Source of the DNA: Ignavibacteriales bacterium
Lineage (GTDB): Bacteria > Bacteroidota > Ignavibacteria > Ignavibacteriales > Melioribacteraceae
Assembly: GCA_016177735.1 (NCBI GenBank)
Contig: JACOUS010000018.1
Span: forward strand, 145,297 to 209,296
Reading direction: 5' to 3'
DNA length: 64,000 nucleotides
The position numbers and the translations under genes are program-made. The notes beneath the pieces were generated by a model. The model worked only from the letters and a program-made list of their open reading frames with translations, searched no databases and had not been told where the DNA came from. Below, piece by piece: positions 53,096 through 62,428 of the stretch; within the stretch, counting starts at the first letter, position 1; every line of letters begins with the position of its first letter.

Positions 53096-54298
53096 CTAAA
53101 TAGTTACCAGCACTTCATTAATATGTGTTAACGCCCAATCAATTTCTTCTTTCTTAATTACAAGCGGCGGTGCGAAACGGATAACATTTTCATGAGTTTC
53201 TTTGCATAGTATTCCTCTTGCCATCAAAGCTTCGCAAAATCTTCTTGCACCTCCGGCTTCGGGTTTTAACTCAACGCCTATGAACAGACCTTTGCCTCGC
53301 ACTTCTTTAATGTAGGCGGAATTATTTTTTTTCAATTCGCTCATAAAATAATTTCCGAGTTCGTAGGAGCGCTCGATCAAATTTTCTTCGACTAAAACTT
53401 TTAATGATTCTCTTGCTACCGCTGCACCGAGAGGGTTTCCGCCGAATGTCGAACCGTGATCTCCGGGTTTGAAAACTCCGAGAACTTCTCTATCCGATAA
53501 CACAGCAGAAACGGGATAGCATCCGCCGGATAAAGCTTTGCCGATTATTACAACATCGGGCTTAATCGATTCGTATTGGAACGCAAAAAGTTTTCCGCTG
53601 CGTCCCAAGCCACATTGAATTTCATCGGCAATAAAAAGTATGTTGTCCTTTTTGCAAATATCAAATGCCTCTTTTAAATATCCTTCTGGTGGAACAACAA
53701 CACCGCCTTCGCCTTGAATCGGTTCAACTAAAAATGCAACAGTGTTTTTCGTAATTGCTTTCTCAAGTTCTTTTGCATTCCCGTAATCAACAATTTTGAA
53801 GCCGGGCGTGAAAGGTCCGAAGCCGTCTCTGTATTGTGCCTCGGTAGAAAAACTGATAATGGAAATTGTTCTTCCGGCAAAGTTGTTTGTGCACGTAATT
53901 ATTTCGGCTTGATGTTCTTCAACACCTTTAACTTTGTAGCCCCATTTGCGTGCGGCTTTAAGCGCGGTTTCAACCGCCTCTGCGCCTGAATTCATTGGTA
54001 ATGAAATTTCGTAACCCGTTAATTCGCTCAACTCTTTGTAAAGAAGCGGCAATTGATTATTTCTGAATGCCCTCGATGTAAGTGTAACTTTTTCTGCTTG
54101 CGCTTTCAGTGCATTAATAATTCTTGGATGACAATGCCCCTGATTAACGGCTGAATATGCGGCGAGACAATCGAGATATTTCTTTCCTTCAACATCGTAA
54201 ACCCACACGCCTTCAGCGCGGTCTATTACAACATTTAAAGGATGATAATTATGAGCACCGAATTTTTCTTCGAGCTCAATGTAATCCTGGGTTCGCAT
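53096..54298 (-). CDS. rocD: Ornithine aminotransferase
   Basis: The 400-residue PLP enzyme is of class III. It has YHPLNVVIDRAEGVWVYDVE, YSAVNQGHCHPRII, MNSGAEAVETALKAARKWGY, and the PLP Lys in VVIIGKALSGGCYPVSA, the pattern of ornithine-oxo-acid transaminase. It converts ornithine and 2-oxoglutarate to glutamate semialdehyde and glutamate. It has no arginine-catabolism neighbours in the window. Confidence 0.95.
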   Translation of the reverse strand: MRTQDYIELEEKFGAHNYHPLNVVIDRAEGVWVYDVEGKKYLDCLAAYSAVNQGHCHPRIINALKAQAEKVTLTSRAFRNNQLPLLYKELSELTGYEISLPMNSGAEAVETALKAARKWGYKVKGVEEHQAEIITCTNNFAGRTISIISFSTEAQYRDGFGPFTPGFKIVDYGNAKELEKAITKNTVAFLVEPIQGEGGVVVPPEGYLKEAFDICKKDNILFIADEIQCGLGRSGKLFAFQYESIKPDVVIIGKALSGGCYPVSAVLSDREVLGVFKPGDHGSTFGGNPLGAAVARESLKVLVEENLIERSYELGNYFMSELKKNNSAYIKEVRGKGLFIGVELKPEAGGARRFCEALMARGILCKETHENVIRFAPPLVIKKEEIDWALTHINEVLVTI

Positions 54299-54431
54299 AA
54301 AATTTTCCTGATTTGTTTTTTGAGGCTGAAATTGACGAAAGAAATTTATGAATTTGATTCCAGAGTTCCGAATGACAATTCTTTCCGTTTATTCTTATCT
54401 TTGAAAAAGTTGAAACAACAACCGGTGCAAG

Positions 54432-54851
54432 ATGGAAATTATCACATCGTCATTCAGCGTGAATACAAAGGGATATACCGACATCATCGATATTACCGAT
54501 CATGTTCAGAACAAATTAAAAGATGCCGGTTTGCAAGAGGGGAGTGTTTTAATTTTTGTGTCCGGCTCCACCGCCGGAATTACAACTATCGAATATGAAC
54601 CGGGTTTGTTGAAAGACTATCCGGAATTTTTTGAGAAAATAATTCCATCGAAACAGAATTATCATCACGATGATACATGGCATGACGGCAACGGATACGC
54701 ACATGTGCGCGCTTCATTGCAAGGCGCGTCATTCACCGTACCTTTTTCTGCCGGAAAGCTGCTGCTTGGTACTTGGCAGCAAATTATTCTCATTGATTTT
54801 GATAACCGTCCGCGCAGCAGAAATATTATTACACAATTTACCGGGCAATAA
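54432..54851 (+). CDS. YjbQ/UPF0047 family protein
   Basis: The 139-residue protein of the YjbQ (UPF0047) family carries the conserved HDDTWHDGNGYAHVRASLQG and the C-terminal GTWQQIILIDFDNRPRSR. Members complement thiamine-phosphate synthase mutants weakly; the true role is unsettled. It lies four bases before the LOG-family gene, with which it is probably co-transcribed. Confidence 0.93.
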   Translation: MEIITSSFSVNTKGYTDIIDITDHVQNKLKDAGLQEGSVLIFVSGSTAGITTIEYEPGLLKDYPEFFEKIIPSKQNYHHDDTWHDGNGYAHVRASLQGASFTVPFSAGKLLLGTWQQIILIDFDNRPRSRNIITQFTGQ

Positions 54852-54854
54852 TAG

Positions 54855-55385
54855 ATGAAAGAAAAATTTGTTACGGTTTTCGGAAGTTCGATTCCTCGTC
54901 CGGGAGATGCCGAATACGAAACGGCATTTCAGCTCGGTAAAAGATTCGCTGAAAACGGAATCAATGTTTGTTCCGGCGGCTTTCAAGGAATTATGGATGC
55001 AGTTTCCAAAGGCGCGGTGGAAAACGGCGCGAAAGCAATCGGTGTTACGCTCGGTCTTTACAATTCAATACCGAGTGGATATTTAACAAAAGAAATTCGC
55101 TGCAATTCTTTGTTCGAAAGATTGGAAAAATTATTAGAGATCGGTGACGCATTTGTTGTTCTGCAAGGCGGCACCGGAACACTTCTCGAACTTTCTTTGG
55201 TCTGGGAATTTATGAACAAAGGATTGATGAATGAAAAACCTTTTGTGTGCCACAACAGCATGTGGAAAAATATTGTTGAGATAATGGAGAAACAAATTCT
55301 AAAAGAAAAAAGAAAAAGCGGACTGATAAAATGTTTTGATGATGTAAACGACTGTGCAGATTTTGTTATTTCGAAATTGAGATAG
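54855..55385 (+). CDS. LOG-family protein (lysine decarboxylase-like fold)
   Basis: The 176-residue Rossmann-like protein has VFGSSIPRPGDAEYETAF, VCSGGFQGIMDAVSKGA and VVLQGGTGTLLELSLVWE. The last is the PGGxGTxxE motif with Gln in place of Pro. Such enzymes cleave nucleoside 5'-monophosphates (cytokinin-activating LOG type). The 3' end overlaps the convergent glycosyltransferase gene by 20 bases. Confidence 0.9.
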   Translation: MKEKFVTVFGSSIPRPGDAEYETAFQLGKRFAENGINVCSGGFQGIMDAVSKGAVENGAKAIGVTLGLYNSIPSGYLTKEIRCNSLFERLEKLLEIGDAFVVLQGGTGTLLELSLVWEFMNKGLMNEKPFVCHNSMWKNIVEIMEKQILKEKRKSGLIKCFDDVNDCADFVISKLR

Positions 55386-56445
55386 ACCCGCCGAGCAATT
55401 CCAAAACTTTTGTGTAAACAAGATCAACTTCCAATTCTTTGATGCACTTAAACTTCAGATCAGTTCTCGTGCAAGTAAGCGGCTTGGGCGAGTAATAAAA
55501 ACACGGCGAGCATTCAAGATTGAGCGATGCAATCCTATATTCGGTCTGCCACGGATAAATATAGTTTGTATTTGTTGGTCCGATGATAGCAGCAATTTTT
55601 AACTTGAGCGCAGCTGCAGTGTGCATTAGCGCAGAATCGTTTGTTACAAACAAATTGCATCTTTTCATGACTGCCGCAGTTTGAAGAAAGCTTTCTGTTT
55701 TTACTTCGATGCAAAAATCGGAATTGGTTTTGTTGATTATTTCACTTCGCAAATGTTTTTCTTCCGGTCCGCCGAAGAGAAGTATCTTCGCATTTTTTTC
55801 GCTGATTAATTTTTGAGCGAGTGCAGAAAATTTTTCTGTTTCCCATCTTCTTTTGTCGTGATTTTTTAGAACTGCGCAGCCCGGATGAAATCCAACAACA
55901 AGATCATCATTAGTTATGTTTTGGCTCCTCAAAAATTCTTCTGTGAATCGGGTTTCTTTTTCATCCAAAACAATTTTCATCGGCGCAATGGAATTATATT
56001 TCTCCCCGGTTATTAATTCCGTCAACTTGATATTTTCTTCGATGTTGTGAAGAGAATCATCCTCGGTAACACGGAGATTATTAAGCCAGCCGAAGTTTGC
56101 TAAATCCATTCGCAAATATTTAACCGCCGCTTTTTTGTGTGCGCCGATTAAAAAGCTGATCAAATTATATTCTTTCCGGTTGGCTGGATAAACATTTATT
56201 GTGCAATCATACTTTTTGCGCAGAGTGAGCACAAATTTTAACGAGGCAAATTTATTTTGATAGAGAAAATCCCAATAGTGCACTGTTGAAATTTCAGGAA
56301 GACGCGAGAAAATATCCTGAACACCCTTGAACATTACGAGTGCATCTATTTGCGAAGACGGAAATTTTTCTTTGAGTTTTTCAAGCGAGGGAGTGAACAT
56401 CAGCGCATCGCCGATGCCGGATAGCGCGATTACAAGAATTTTCAT
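55366..56445 (-). CDS. Glycosyltransferase family 9 (heptosyltransferase-like)
   Basis: The 359-residue protein has the GT9 outline: ILVIALSGIGDALMFTPSLE at the N-terminus, VVGFHPGCAVLKNHDKRRWE in the middle, and LLFGGPEEKHL, FVTNDSALMHTAAALK and AIIGPTNTNYIYPW in the C-terminal half. It likely adds a heptose or another sugar to the lipopolysaccharide core. It follows the GT117 gene. Confidence 0.9.
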   Translation of the reverse strand: MKILVIALSGIGDALMFTPSLEKLKEKFPSSQIDALVMFKGVQDIFSRLPEISTVHYWDFLYQNKFASLKFVLTLRKKYDCTINVYPANRKEYNLISFLIGAHKKAAVKYLRMDLANFGWLNNLRVTEDDSLHNIEENIKLTELITGEKYNSIAPMKIVLDEKETRFTEEFLRSQNITNDDLVVGFHPGCAVLKNHDKRRWETEKFSALAQKLISEKNAKILLFGGPEEKHLRSEIINKTNSDFCIEVKTESFLQTAAVMKRCNLFVTNDSALMHTAAALKLKIAAIIGPTNTNYIYPWQTEYRIASLNLECSPCFYYSPKPLTCTRTDLKFKCIKELEVDLVYTKVLELLGGSISISK

Positions 56446-56502
56446 TTACATTTTTTTCTTTTTCATCAAAAAAAATTTGCAAGCTCTTCTGCATTCTAAA
56501 AT

Positions 56503-56545
56503 CTCTGTGCCTCGTGGTTTTATTTTTCACCACCGAGGCGCAGAG
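56503..56545. repeat. Dispersed repeat, ctctgtgcctcgtggt family, copy 3
   Basis: Inverted arms ctctgtgcctcgtggt (56503-56518) and accaccgaggcgcagag (56529-56545) are close relatives of the caccgcagagacacggag repeats at 21012 and 21136. The element lies just after the GT117 gene end (minus strand). Confidence 0.6.
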
Positions 56546-56553
56546 AAAAAATT

Positions 56554-59457
56554 TTATTTCTGCTCCAAAGTTTGTGGAGTTGTTTCGAGCGTGTCCATAC
56601 CGGCTAATTTTTTGTACTGCTTCAACAAACTGGTTACCATCGGATCATTCGGCGCAATGTTTTGCAATTGCAAAAGTACACCAACCGCTTCGTTGTACAT
56701 GTGCAGATAATCGTAGTGAGTTAACAGCATATCATAAGGATTATACCAGCTTGAATAATCTCTCGGATTTTCTTCGAGAGCATGTTTTGCCGATTCAATT
56801 ACTTCCTTTGCATACTTATGGTAGCTCTGCATATCGCCGGCATTGTAATAAATTTTTGCGACATCGTGTTTAATTCTGTAATCCATCGGAATAACATCAC
56901 GCGGAATTCTCTTCTCCATCATATTCAATGTTCCAATCACTTTTTGATTATTCTTATCCTGATAGAGATAATAAACTGCAAGCCGTATAAATGCGTTGCG
57001 GTAATTCTGTGTTAACCGTTCATGATTTTCATCGAAGAAAATTGATTTATCGTTCAGACTTCTGAATTTGAATCCGGGCTGATAAGTTTTGCTGTAGCCC
57101 TCCGGTTCTTCCATCAATTGTTTGCGGAGGAGCGGTTCGTTTATGTACTCAATATTTTTCTGTTCGGATTTTTTAGGAACGAGTTTCATTGCCATTCCTT
57201 CCATCTGCAGATAATCATCAAGATTGAGTCTGCCGTCATCGGAAGTAGTTGCAGCAAAGTAAACCGGGCGTTTCCATTTGCTCTGCATAATAATATCGAG
57301 AACAACAATATCTTGAACGCGCACTGCCGGCACATCGCCAAACGAAACTGTATTTTTCATATGCCATTTTAAAAGTCCGGATTTGGTAACCGACGTATCG
57401 GTAACACTGTATTGTTGGGCAGCATCGGAGGAAACGGGAATTGCCATTTGACGCGGTTCCCATTGCATCGGGCGAATATTGTCGATCTCTTCATCGGTGA
57501 AACTCATCTCAACTTTTTGCGAACCGTACGGCGAATTATTCTTTAATTGTTTTACATACCACGGTGTGTTTAACAAACTTAAACATGCAACGCGCACATC
57601 TCTTCGCACACCTTCAACATCTTGTAAATACCACAATGGGAAAGTATCGTTATCACCGTTTGTGAAAATAACTGCGTTTGGTGATGCGCTCTGCAGAAGG
57701 TTGTACGCGTAATCCCACGGTATATAATTTTTTGATCGGTTGTTAATTGAATAATTGGAACTGAACATGTTGATCGGTACGAGCAGAAGCCCGATTAATA
57801 AAAATCCGCCGATTACCGGTTTTAGTTGCTTGACGTTCGAAAATTTTTCCTGAATTAATTCGAGTAATCCTTTCATGCCGAGTGCAATCCAAATCGAGAA
57901 AACGAAGAAAGCACCAACATAAAAATAATCACGTTCGCGCGGCTGAGGCTGCTGTTGATTTTGATAGAACGCAGTTAAATATCCGAGAAAGATAAACATC
58001 ACCAAAAAGATTGATGCCATTTTCCAATCGCGTCTGAAATGATGATACACTCCAAATATTCCGATCAACAGAGGAATTGCAAACAACTCTGTGATATCAA
58101 CATTGCTATCCTGAAAAGTTGATTCTTTACCGGCATAATTCCACAAAAGATATCTGTTGAACATGTGGTTTATTTGATAATTCCAGAGAAAATCCAGATC
58201 GCTGGAGTAATCGGAAAAAATTCTTAATTGATGCGGCTCGGTTGAGTATCTTCTTTTAAATGTCGGGAAGTCTCCGTATTGCTCGCGGTTCAAGTAGGAT
58301 TCAAGTTCGGAAAACGTTTTCGGACTGTTCATGTTTATCGGCGTTTCTTGATTAGCGCGGATTATCATCATTGCATAAGTGGTAACGCCAATCAAAGCAA
58401 AGAATGCACACTTGAACACAAGGTTCAATGTCGCTTTTCCTTTTCTGGATGTATATAAAATGCCGGCGCCGAGTGCCGCAAATAAGAATACTACAATTAT
58501 TATATCGAGTGTGGAATTATTTCCGCCGATTGTCGAAATAAGTTTCGGAACGTATTTTACCATGCCGGGATAAACAGCAACCAAAGTAACACCGCCGATG
58601 ATGATGGGAATGTAGAAAGAGTTTCTTTGAAAAATCTTTTTATACATCGCAGCCACAAACAAAACACTTATTATAATAAAGATTACTAAAAATCTGGAAT
58701 CGATTGCCTTGTAATCTTCAAAAGAGGGGGGTGTGCTTTCTGTTTGCGAAGCCCACATGATTAATGCTACCGCAAGAATTATTGCCGATTGTACGACAAA
58801 GATTATTCCGGTTTTTCTCAGCGTTTCTTCGTTTGTAACATATTTCCTAAAGACTACGGTCATTACTACTGATACAATTGCAAGTACGGACATCAAGTGA
58901 ACGCCGGTGGAAATTCCGATCAAGTAGGCGATAAGGATCAAATATTTTTCGTTGTCGGGTTGATCGGCTCTTTCATTCCAATGGACCATCAGCCATGTAA
59001 CAAATGCGATGAAAAAAGTTGAGAATGCATAAACTTCCGATTCGACAGAATTGAACCAAAACGTGTAAGAGAATGCAAGCGATAAAGCTCCTATCGCAGC
59101 AGAAACATAAACCGAAATTGCTTCAAAATAATTTTCGTATTCTTTCTTTCTGTAATTCTCGATCAACTTTACGGCAACGAGATATAAGAACATAATCGTG
59201 AATGCACTCGATACAACAGAGATCATGTTTATGCGCATTCCGATATTTTCAGCAAAAGGGATCAACGAAAATACTCTGCCGAGAATTAGAAAGAACGGCG
59301 TGCCCGGAGGGTGAGGCACTTGCAGATAATAAGCAGAAGCGGCAAACTCACCGCAATCCCAGAAGGAAACGGTTCTCTGTACGGTTGATAGATATACAAT
59401 TAAGGCTATTAAAAAAATTACTGCGGCAAAAATTCTGTTTAATAGTTTGAAGTTCAT
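56554..59457 (-). CDS. DUF2723/GT117-type membrane protein
   Basis: The 967-residue protein has an N-terminal glycosyltransferase-C-like membrane domain (TVSFWDCGEFAASAYYLQVP and HPPGTPFFLILGRVFSL are DUF2723 signatures). It has many helices, a large loop with GDNDTFPLWYLQDVEGVRRDV, and a C-terminal helical-repeat region (TPR-like) after about residue 800. The family (GT117) is common in Bacteroidota and is probably involved in protein or lipid glycosylation. The small charged gene upstream lies 17 bases away. Confidence 0.93.
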   Translation of the reverse strand: MNFKLLNRIFAAVIFLIALIVYLSTVQRTVSFWDCGEFAASAYYLQVPHPPGTPFFLILGRVFSLIPFAENIGMRINMISVVSSAFTIMFLYLVAVKLIENYRKKEYENYFEAISVYVSAAIGALSLAFSYTFWFNSVESEVYAFSTFFIAFVTWLMVHWNERADQPDNEKYLILIAYLIGISTGVHLMSVLAIVSVVMTVVFRKYVTNEETLRKTGIIFVVQSAIILAVALIMWASQTESTPPSFEDYKAIDSRFLVIFIIISVLFVAAMYKKIFQRNSFYIPIIIGGVTLVAVYPGMVKYVPKLISTIGGNNSTLDIIIVVFLFAALGAGILYTSRKGKATLNLVFKCAFFALIGVTTYAMMIIRANQETPINMNSPKTFSELESYLNREQYGDFPTFKRRYSTEPHQLRIFSDYSSDLDFLWNYQINHMFNRYLLWNYAGKESTFQDSNVDITELFAIPLLIGIFGVYHHFRRDWKMASIFLVMFIFLGYLTAFYQNQQQPQPRERDYFYVGAFFVFSIWIALGMKGLLELIQEKFSNVKQLKPVIGGFLLIGLLLVPINMFSSNYSINNRSKNYIPWDYAYNLLQSASPNAVIFTNGDNDTFPLWYLQDVEGVRRDVRVACLSLLNTPWYVKQLKNNSPYGSQKVEMSFTDEEIDNIRPMQWEPRQMAIPVSSDAAQQYSVTDTSVTKSGLLKWHMKNTVSFGDVPAVRVQDIVVLDIIMQSKWKRPVYFAATTSDDGRLNLDDYLQMEGMAMKLVPKKSEQKNIEYINEPLLRKQLMEEPEGYSKTYQPGFKFRSLNDKSIFFDENHERLTQNYRNAFIRLAVYYLYQDKNNQKVIGTLNMMEKRIPRDVIPMDYRIKHDVAKIYYNAGDMQSYHKYAKEVIESAKHALEENPRDYSSWYNPYDMLLTHYDYLHMYNEAVGVLLQLQNIAPNDPMVTSLLKQYKKLAGMDTLETTPQTLEQK

Positions 59458-59474
59458 TATTCACCAAACATTTT

Positions 59475-59720
59475 TTAGGAATTGTTATCGGATATTTCTT
59501 CTGAAGGTTTTTCAAAAAGCTGGTCTAAATTTTTCTTCTCGCGGTTCACGTGGTATTTTTCATAAAGTGCTTTCAATCTTTGCAGTGATAAATTATCGAG
59601 TTCCTCTTCGTCTTTGTGGCGTTTTAAAAGCATTTTGTAATCTTCCAATTCGTTCCTTTCAAATTTTCTTTCATATCTTTTCAGTGTTTCAAAGTATGTT
59701 TTTTGTTCACGGGAACGCAT
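59475..59720 (-). CDS. Small charged helical protein, unknown function
   Basis: The 81-residue protein is rich in Lys, Glu and Arg (LKRYERKFERNELEDYKMLL, LKRHKDEEELDNLSLQRLKA) and is predicted to be helical or coiled-coil. It has no signal peptide. Its gene lies 17 bases upstream of the DUF2723 gene on the same strand, suggesting one transcript. No known family was recognised. Confidence 0.7.
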   Translation of the reverse strand: MRSREQKTYFETLKRYERKFERNELEDYKMLLKRHKDEEELDNLSLQRLKALYEKYHVNREKKNLDQLFEKPSEEISDNNS

Positions 59721-59995
59721 TTTTTCTGTTTAATATCGTCAAAGTGGTTGGTCAAATTAATCAAAAAAACAAAGAATCACTACTATCCCTAACTTTTTTA
59801 TGCTATGAAAAAAATTATAAAAGCGGTTTCATTCCATTAATTTTTTTGTTTGCCCGTGGCAATCCACAAAATAAATTTTGTTGCCGCTATTATTTACTGT
59901 TTAACAACTTAGTCTAAATAATCACTTAAAGTATGGGACAGACATATAAAGAATAAAAAACTATATTGTATTCGAACAAAACATAATTTAATCTC

Positions 59996-60634
59996 ATGCA
60001 AGTGTACAAATCTTTTACGCCGATTGTTTCAGTAATAATGACAACTTTTAACCGCGCCGGCTTGATTGAAAGAGCAATCCGTTCGGTAATCAATCAGTCA
60101 GTTAAAGAATGGGAATTAATAATTGTTGATGACGGAAGCACGGATGAAACTTTTTCCGTTGCCGATAAATTTATTTCTGATCACGATAACATCAGATACC
60201 TCAAACATTCTAATCGGCGGACTCCTTTAACATTGAATGCCGGAATTGCTGCAAGCGCCGGCGAGTATATTACTTTTTTAGACAGCGACGACGAGTACAA
60301 ACCGGAACATCTTCATTTAAGAATTGATTTTATGAAGAGGAATCCGGAAGTAGATCTAATTCACGGCGGCGTTGAGGTGATTGGTTATCCTTTCGTGAAA
60401 GATAAAAATGATCTCACAAAAGAAATTCATATTTCCGAGTGTGCGGTGGGCGGAACGTTCTTCGCAAAAAGAAATTTATTTTTTGAATTGAGCGGCTTCC
60501 AAGATTTGAAGTACAGCCACGATTCCGATTTTTTTGAGCGAGCTTCCGCCAAATACAAAATAGAAAAAGTCGAGTGGCAAACTTACATCTACTACCGCGA
60601 TACGCCGGACAGCGTGTGTTCTAATGTTGAGTGA
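59996..60634 (+). CDS. Family 2 glycosyltransferase
   Basis: The 212-residue GT-A protein has VSVIMTTFNRAGLIERAIRS, WELIIVDDGSTDETF, and the metal-binding Asp residues in ITFLDSDDEYKPEHL. It lacks C-terminal membrane helices and ends shortly after the conserved DSDFFERAS region, so it is a compact GT2 enzyme. The gap downstream is repeat-rich. Confidence 0.92.
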   Translation: MQVYKSFTPIVSVIMTTFNRAGLIERAIRSVINQSVKEWELIIVDDGSTDETFSVADKFISDHDNIRYLKHSNRRTPLTLNAGIAASAGEYITFLDSDDEYKPEHLHLRIDFMKRNPEVDLIHGGVEVIGYPFVKDKNDLTKEIHISECAVGGTFFAKRNLFFELSGFQDLKYSHDSDFFERASAKYKIEKVEWQTYIYYRDTPDSVCSNVE

Positions 60635-60675
60635 AGAGTGTAGAACTCAGAACGTAGAGTGCAGAATGTTGAATT
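60635..60675. repeat. Dispersed repeat, ctgcactctgcattc family, copy 4
   Basis: It contains the 20-mer cagaacgtagagtgcagaat (60648-60667), exact copy of 15823-15842, immediately after the GT2 stop. Confidence 0.8.
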
Positions 60676-60789
60676 AATTTTTATTCAGCATTGTAGTTTG
60701 GACATCACTATTTGTAAACTCCAATTAGAAATCTTTCTTCCTTTGCAAACTCAAATTTTTACTTTCATCCTACAACTTGTAACTCAATA

Positions 60790-60850
60790 CTCATCACTCT
60801 ACGTTCTGCACTCTGCATTCAACATTCTGCACTCATCATTCCGCATTCTT
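60790..60850. repeat. Dispersed repeat, ctgcactctgcattc family, copy 5
   Basis: A tandem tract (ctctacgttctgcactctgc then attcaacattctgcactc) contains the 17-mer at 60804-60820 shared with the hemG copy. Its right end encodes the last residues (NAE) of the membrane protein gene that follows. With copy 4 it forms an inverted pair around about 115 bases of non-coding DNA. Confidence 0.8.
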
Positions 60851-61342
60851 ATAAAAGAAATAAACGTAAGTAGAAACCGCACCAGCAATAATCAATTGCA
60901 AATAAAACGGAGTTGCGATTAATTTGCCGCCGATGAAGCCCGCAGAAGCCAATCCGAATTTGGCAGCGTAGTAATAAATTTTGCTCACCAGAATACTTGC
61001 AAACGCCGCAGCAAAATTATTGTTAATGTATCGTACCGCGAGGAAGAATAAAAATAGATTGAGCAGTAATTCGGTTGTTATCAACATTGATTTTACAACA
61101 GACGGATGAGCTGAAATTAAAAAAGAAAAAAGTGGAAGAAGAACTGCAATCAAGTACGCATTTTTTTTGGAGGTATGAACAAGCGAAAGCACAAGTAAAA
61201 TTCTCATCGGCTCGAAAATGTAAATTGGAATCGAAAGCATGTGCGAGAGCGCCGGAATAAAAGCAATAGCCGCAAGCGAAAGAAAATCAACTAAAAAAGT
61301 TTTTGATTTTGACGGTGTTAATAACAGAGCAAATGTCTTCAT
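60836..61342 (-). CDS. Small integral membrane protein, Gx-transporter/HepPP-I-like
   Basis: The 168-residue protein has four to five membrane helices. LAAIAFIPALSHMLSIPIYI, then FEPMRILLVLSLVHTSKKNA, resembles COG4769 (heptaprenyl diphosphate synthase component I/Gx transporter), which shares an ECF-S-like topology, but the match is weak. The C-terminal KNAE is encoded by the flanking repeat. Confidence 0.55.
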   Translation of the reverse strand: MKTFALLLTPSKSKTFLVDFLSLAAIAFIPALSHMLSIPIYIFEPMRILLVLSLVHTSKKNAYLIAVLLPLFSFLISAHPSVVKSMLITTELLLNLFLFFLAVRYINNNFAAAFASILVSKIYYYAAKFGLASAGFIGGKLIATPFYLQLIIAGAVSTYVYFFYKNAE

Positions 61343-61424
61343 AAGCGCGCCTAAATTTTATTATTAACTTGGATGCAATATAATATGTTTATATTTTTTT
61401 CATGTAAAAAATAAAACAAAAAAA

Positions 61425-62363
61425 ATGAAAAATATTGACCGCAGAGAATTCATCAACAGAACTTTGAAAGCCGGATTAGCAGCCGGTGCCGCGCTTTCCG
61501 TGCCGGGATTTTACGGAAATTATATTGCGAAACACAGTTCAACACCTGATGAAGTTTACGATCTTGTTGCAATTAAAGGCGGCGAGCCCGATAAAATGTT
61601 TGATGAAGCGATTAAACATATCGGCGGCATAAAGAATTTTGTGAAGAAGAATCAAAAAGTTTTGATCAAACCGAATATCGGGTGGGATGTAGTACCGGAA
61701 CTCGGCGCCAACACAAATCCAAAACTTGTTAAACGTGTTATCGAACATTGTTTTGAAGCCGGTGCAAAAGATGTTTTTGTTTTTGATCATACTTGCGATG
61801 AGTGGCGGAGATGTTATTCCAACAGCGGAATCGAGAAAGCAGTGAAAGATGCCGGCGGAAAAATTGTGCCGGGCAATTCGGAAAATTATTATCACGAAAT
61901 CGATTTGAAGAAAGGGAAAAGATTAAAGAAGGATAAAATTCACGAACTACTTTTGGAATCCGATGTGTTCATAAACATGCCGGTGCTCAAAAGTCATTCT
62001 TCATCACGCCTAACGATTGCAATGAAAAATATGATGGGCGTAATTTGGGATAGAGAATACTGGCATAGAAACGATCTGCATCAATGTATTGCTGATTATT
62101 CTTCGTACGGTAAAAAACCGGTGCTGAATATTGTTGATGCTTATTACGTGATGAAGCAAAACGGTCCGCGCGGAGTTTCGAAAGCAGATGTTATCGCGAT
62201 GAAGTCGCAAATAATTTCTGCCGATATTGTTGCGGCAGATTCTGCTGCGGCAAAACTTTTCGGTTACGAACCGGACGGAATTCCGTACATTAAAATGGCA
62301 GATGAAATGGGCGCCGGAAAGAAAAACCTCGACGCGCTAAAAATCAAAAGAATAATTTTATAA
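61425..62363 (+). CDS. Tat-exported DUF362 protein
   Basis: The 312-residue protein starts with a twin-arginine signal (DRREFINRTLKAGLAAGAAL). The DUF362 body follows: VLIKPNIGWDVVPELGANTN, VFVFDHTCDEW, DVFINMPVLKSHSSSRLTIA and KNMMGVIWDREYWH. No Cys cluster is evident. DUF362 proteins often sit beside ferredoxins; here a polyferredoxin follows 65 bases downstream, suggesting one functional unit of unknown chemistry. Confidence 0.9.
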   Translation: MKNIDRREFINRTLKAGLAAGAALSVPGFYGNYIAKHSSTPDEVYDLVAIKGGEPDKMFDEAIKHIGGIKNFVKKNQKVLIKPNIGWDVVPELGANTNPKLVKRVIEHCFEAGAKDVFVFDHTCDEWRRCYSNSGIEKAVKDAGGKIVPGNSENYYHEIDLKKGKRLKKDKIHELLLESDVFINMPVLKSHSSSRLTIAMKNMMGVIWDREYWHRNDLHQCIADYSSYGKKPVLNIVDAYYVMKQNGPRGVSKADVIAMKSQIISADIVAADSAAAKLFGYEPDGIPYIKMADEMGAGKKNLDALKIKRIIL

Positions 62364-62428
62364 TCAGTTTTAACCGGGGAATTTCTGCTCGCGTAAATTC
62401 AGAAAATAGATCCCGCACTTGATGGCAA

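Noticed and set aside
60790..60850. CRISPR-like array from the tandem ctgca/attc words
   Set aside because: The repeated words are only about 10 bases, directly adjacent and without unique spacers; no cas genes are present.
60659..60922. Plus-strand frame of 87 codons across the repeat region
   Set aside because: Its sequence is made from the dispersed repeat and the antisense end of the membrane protein gene; no ribosome site.
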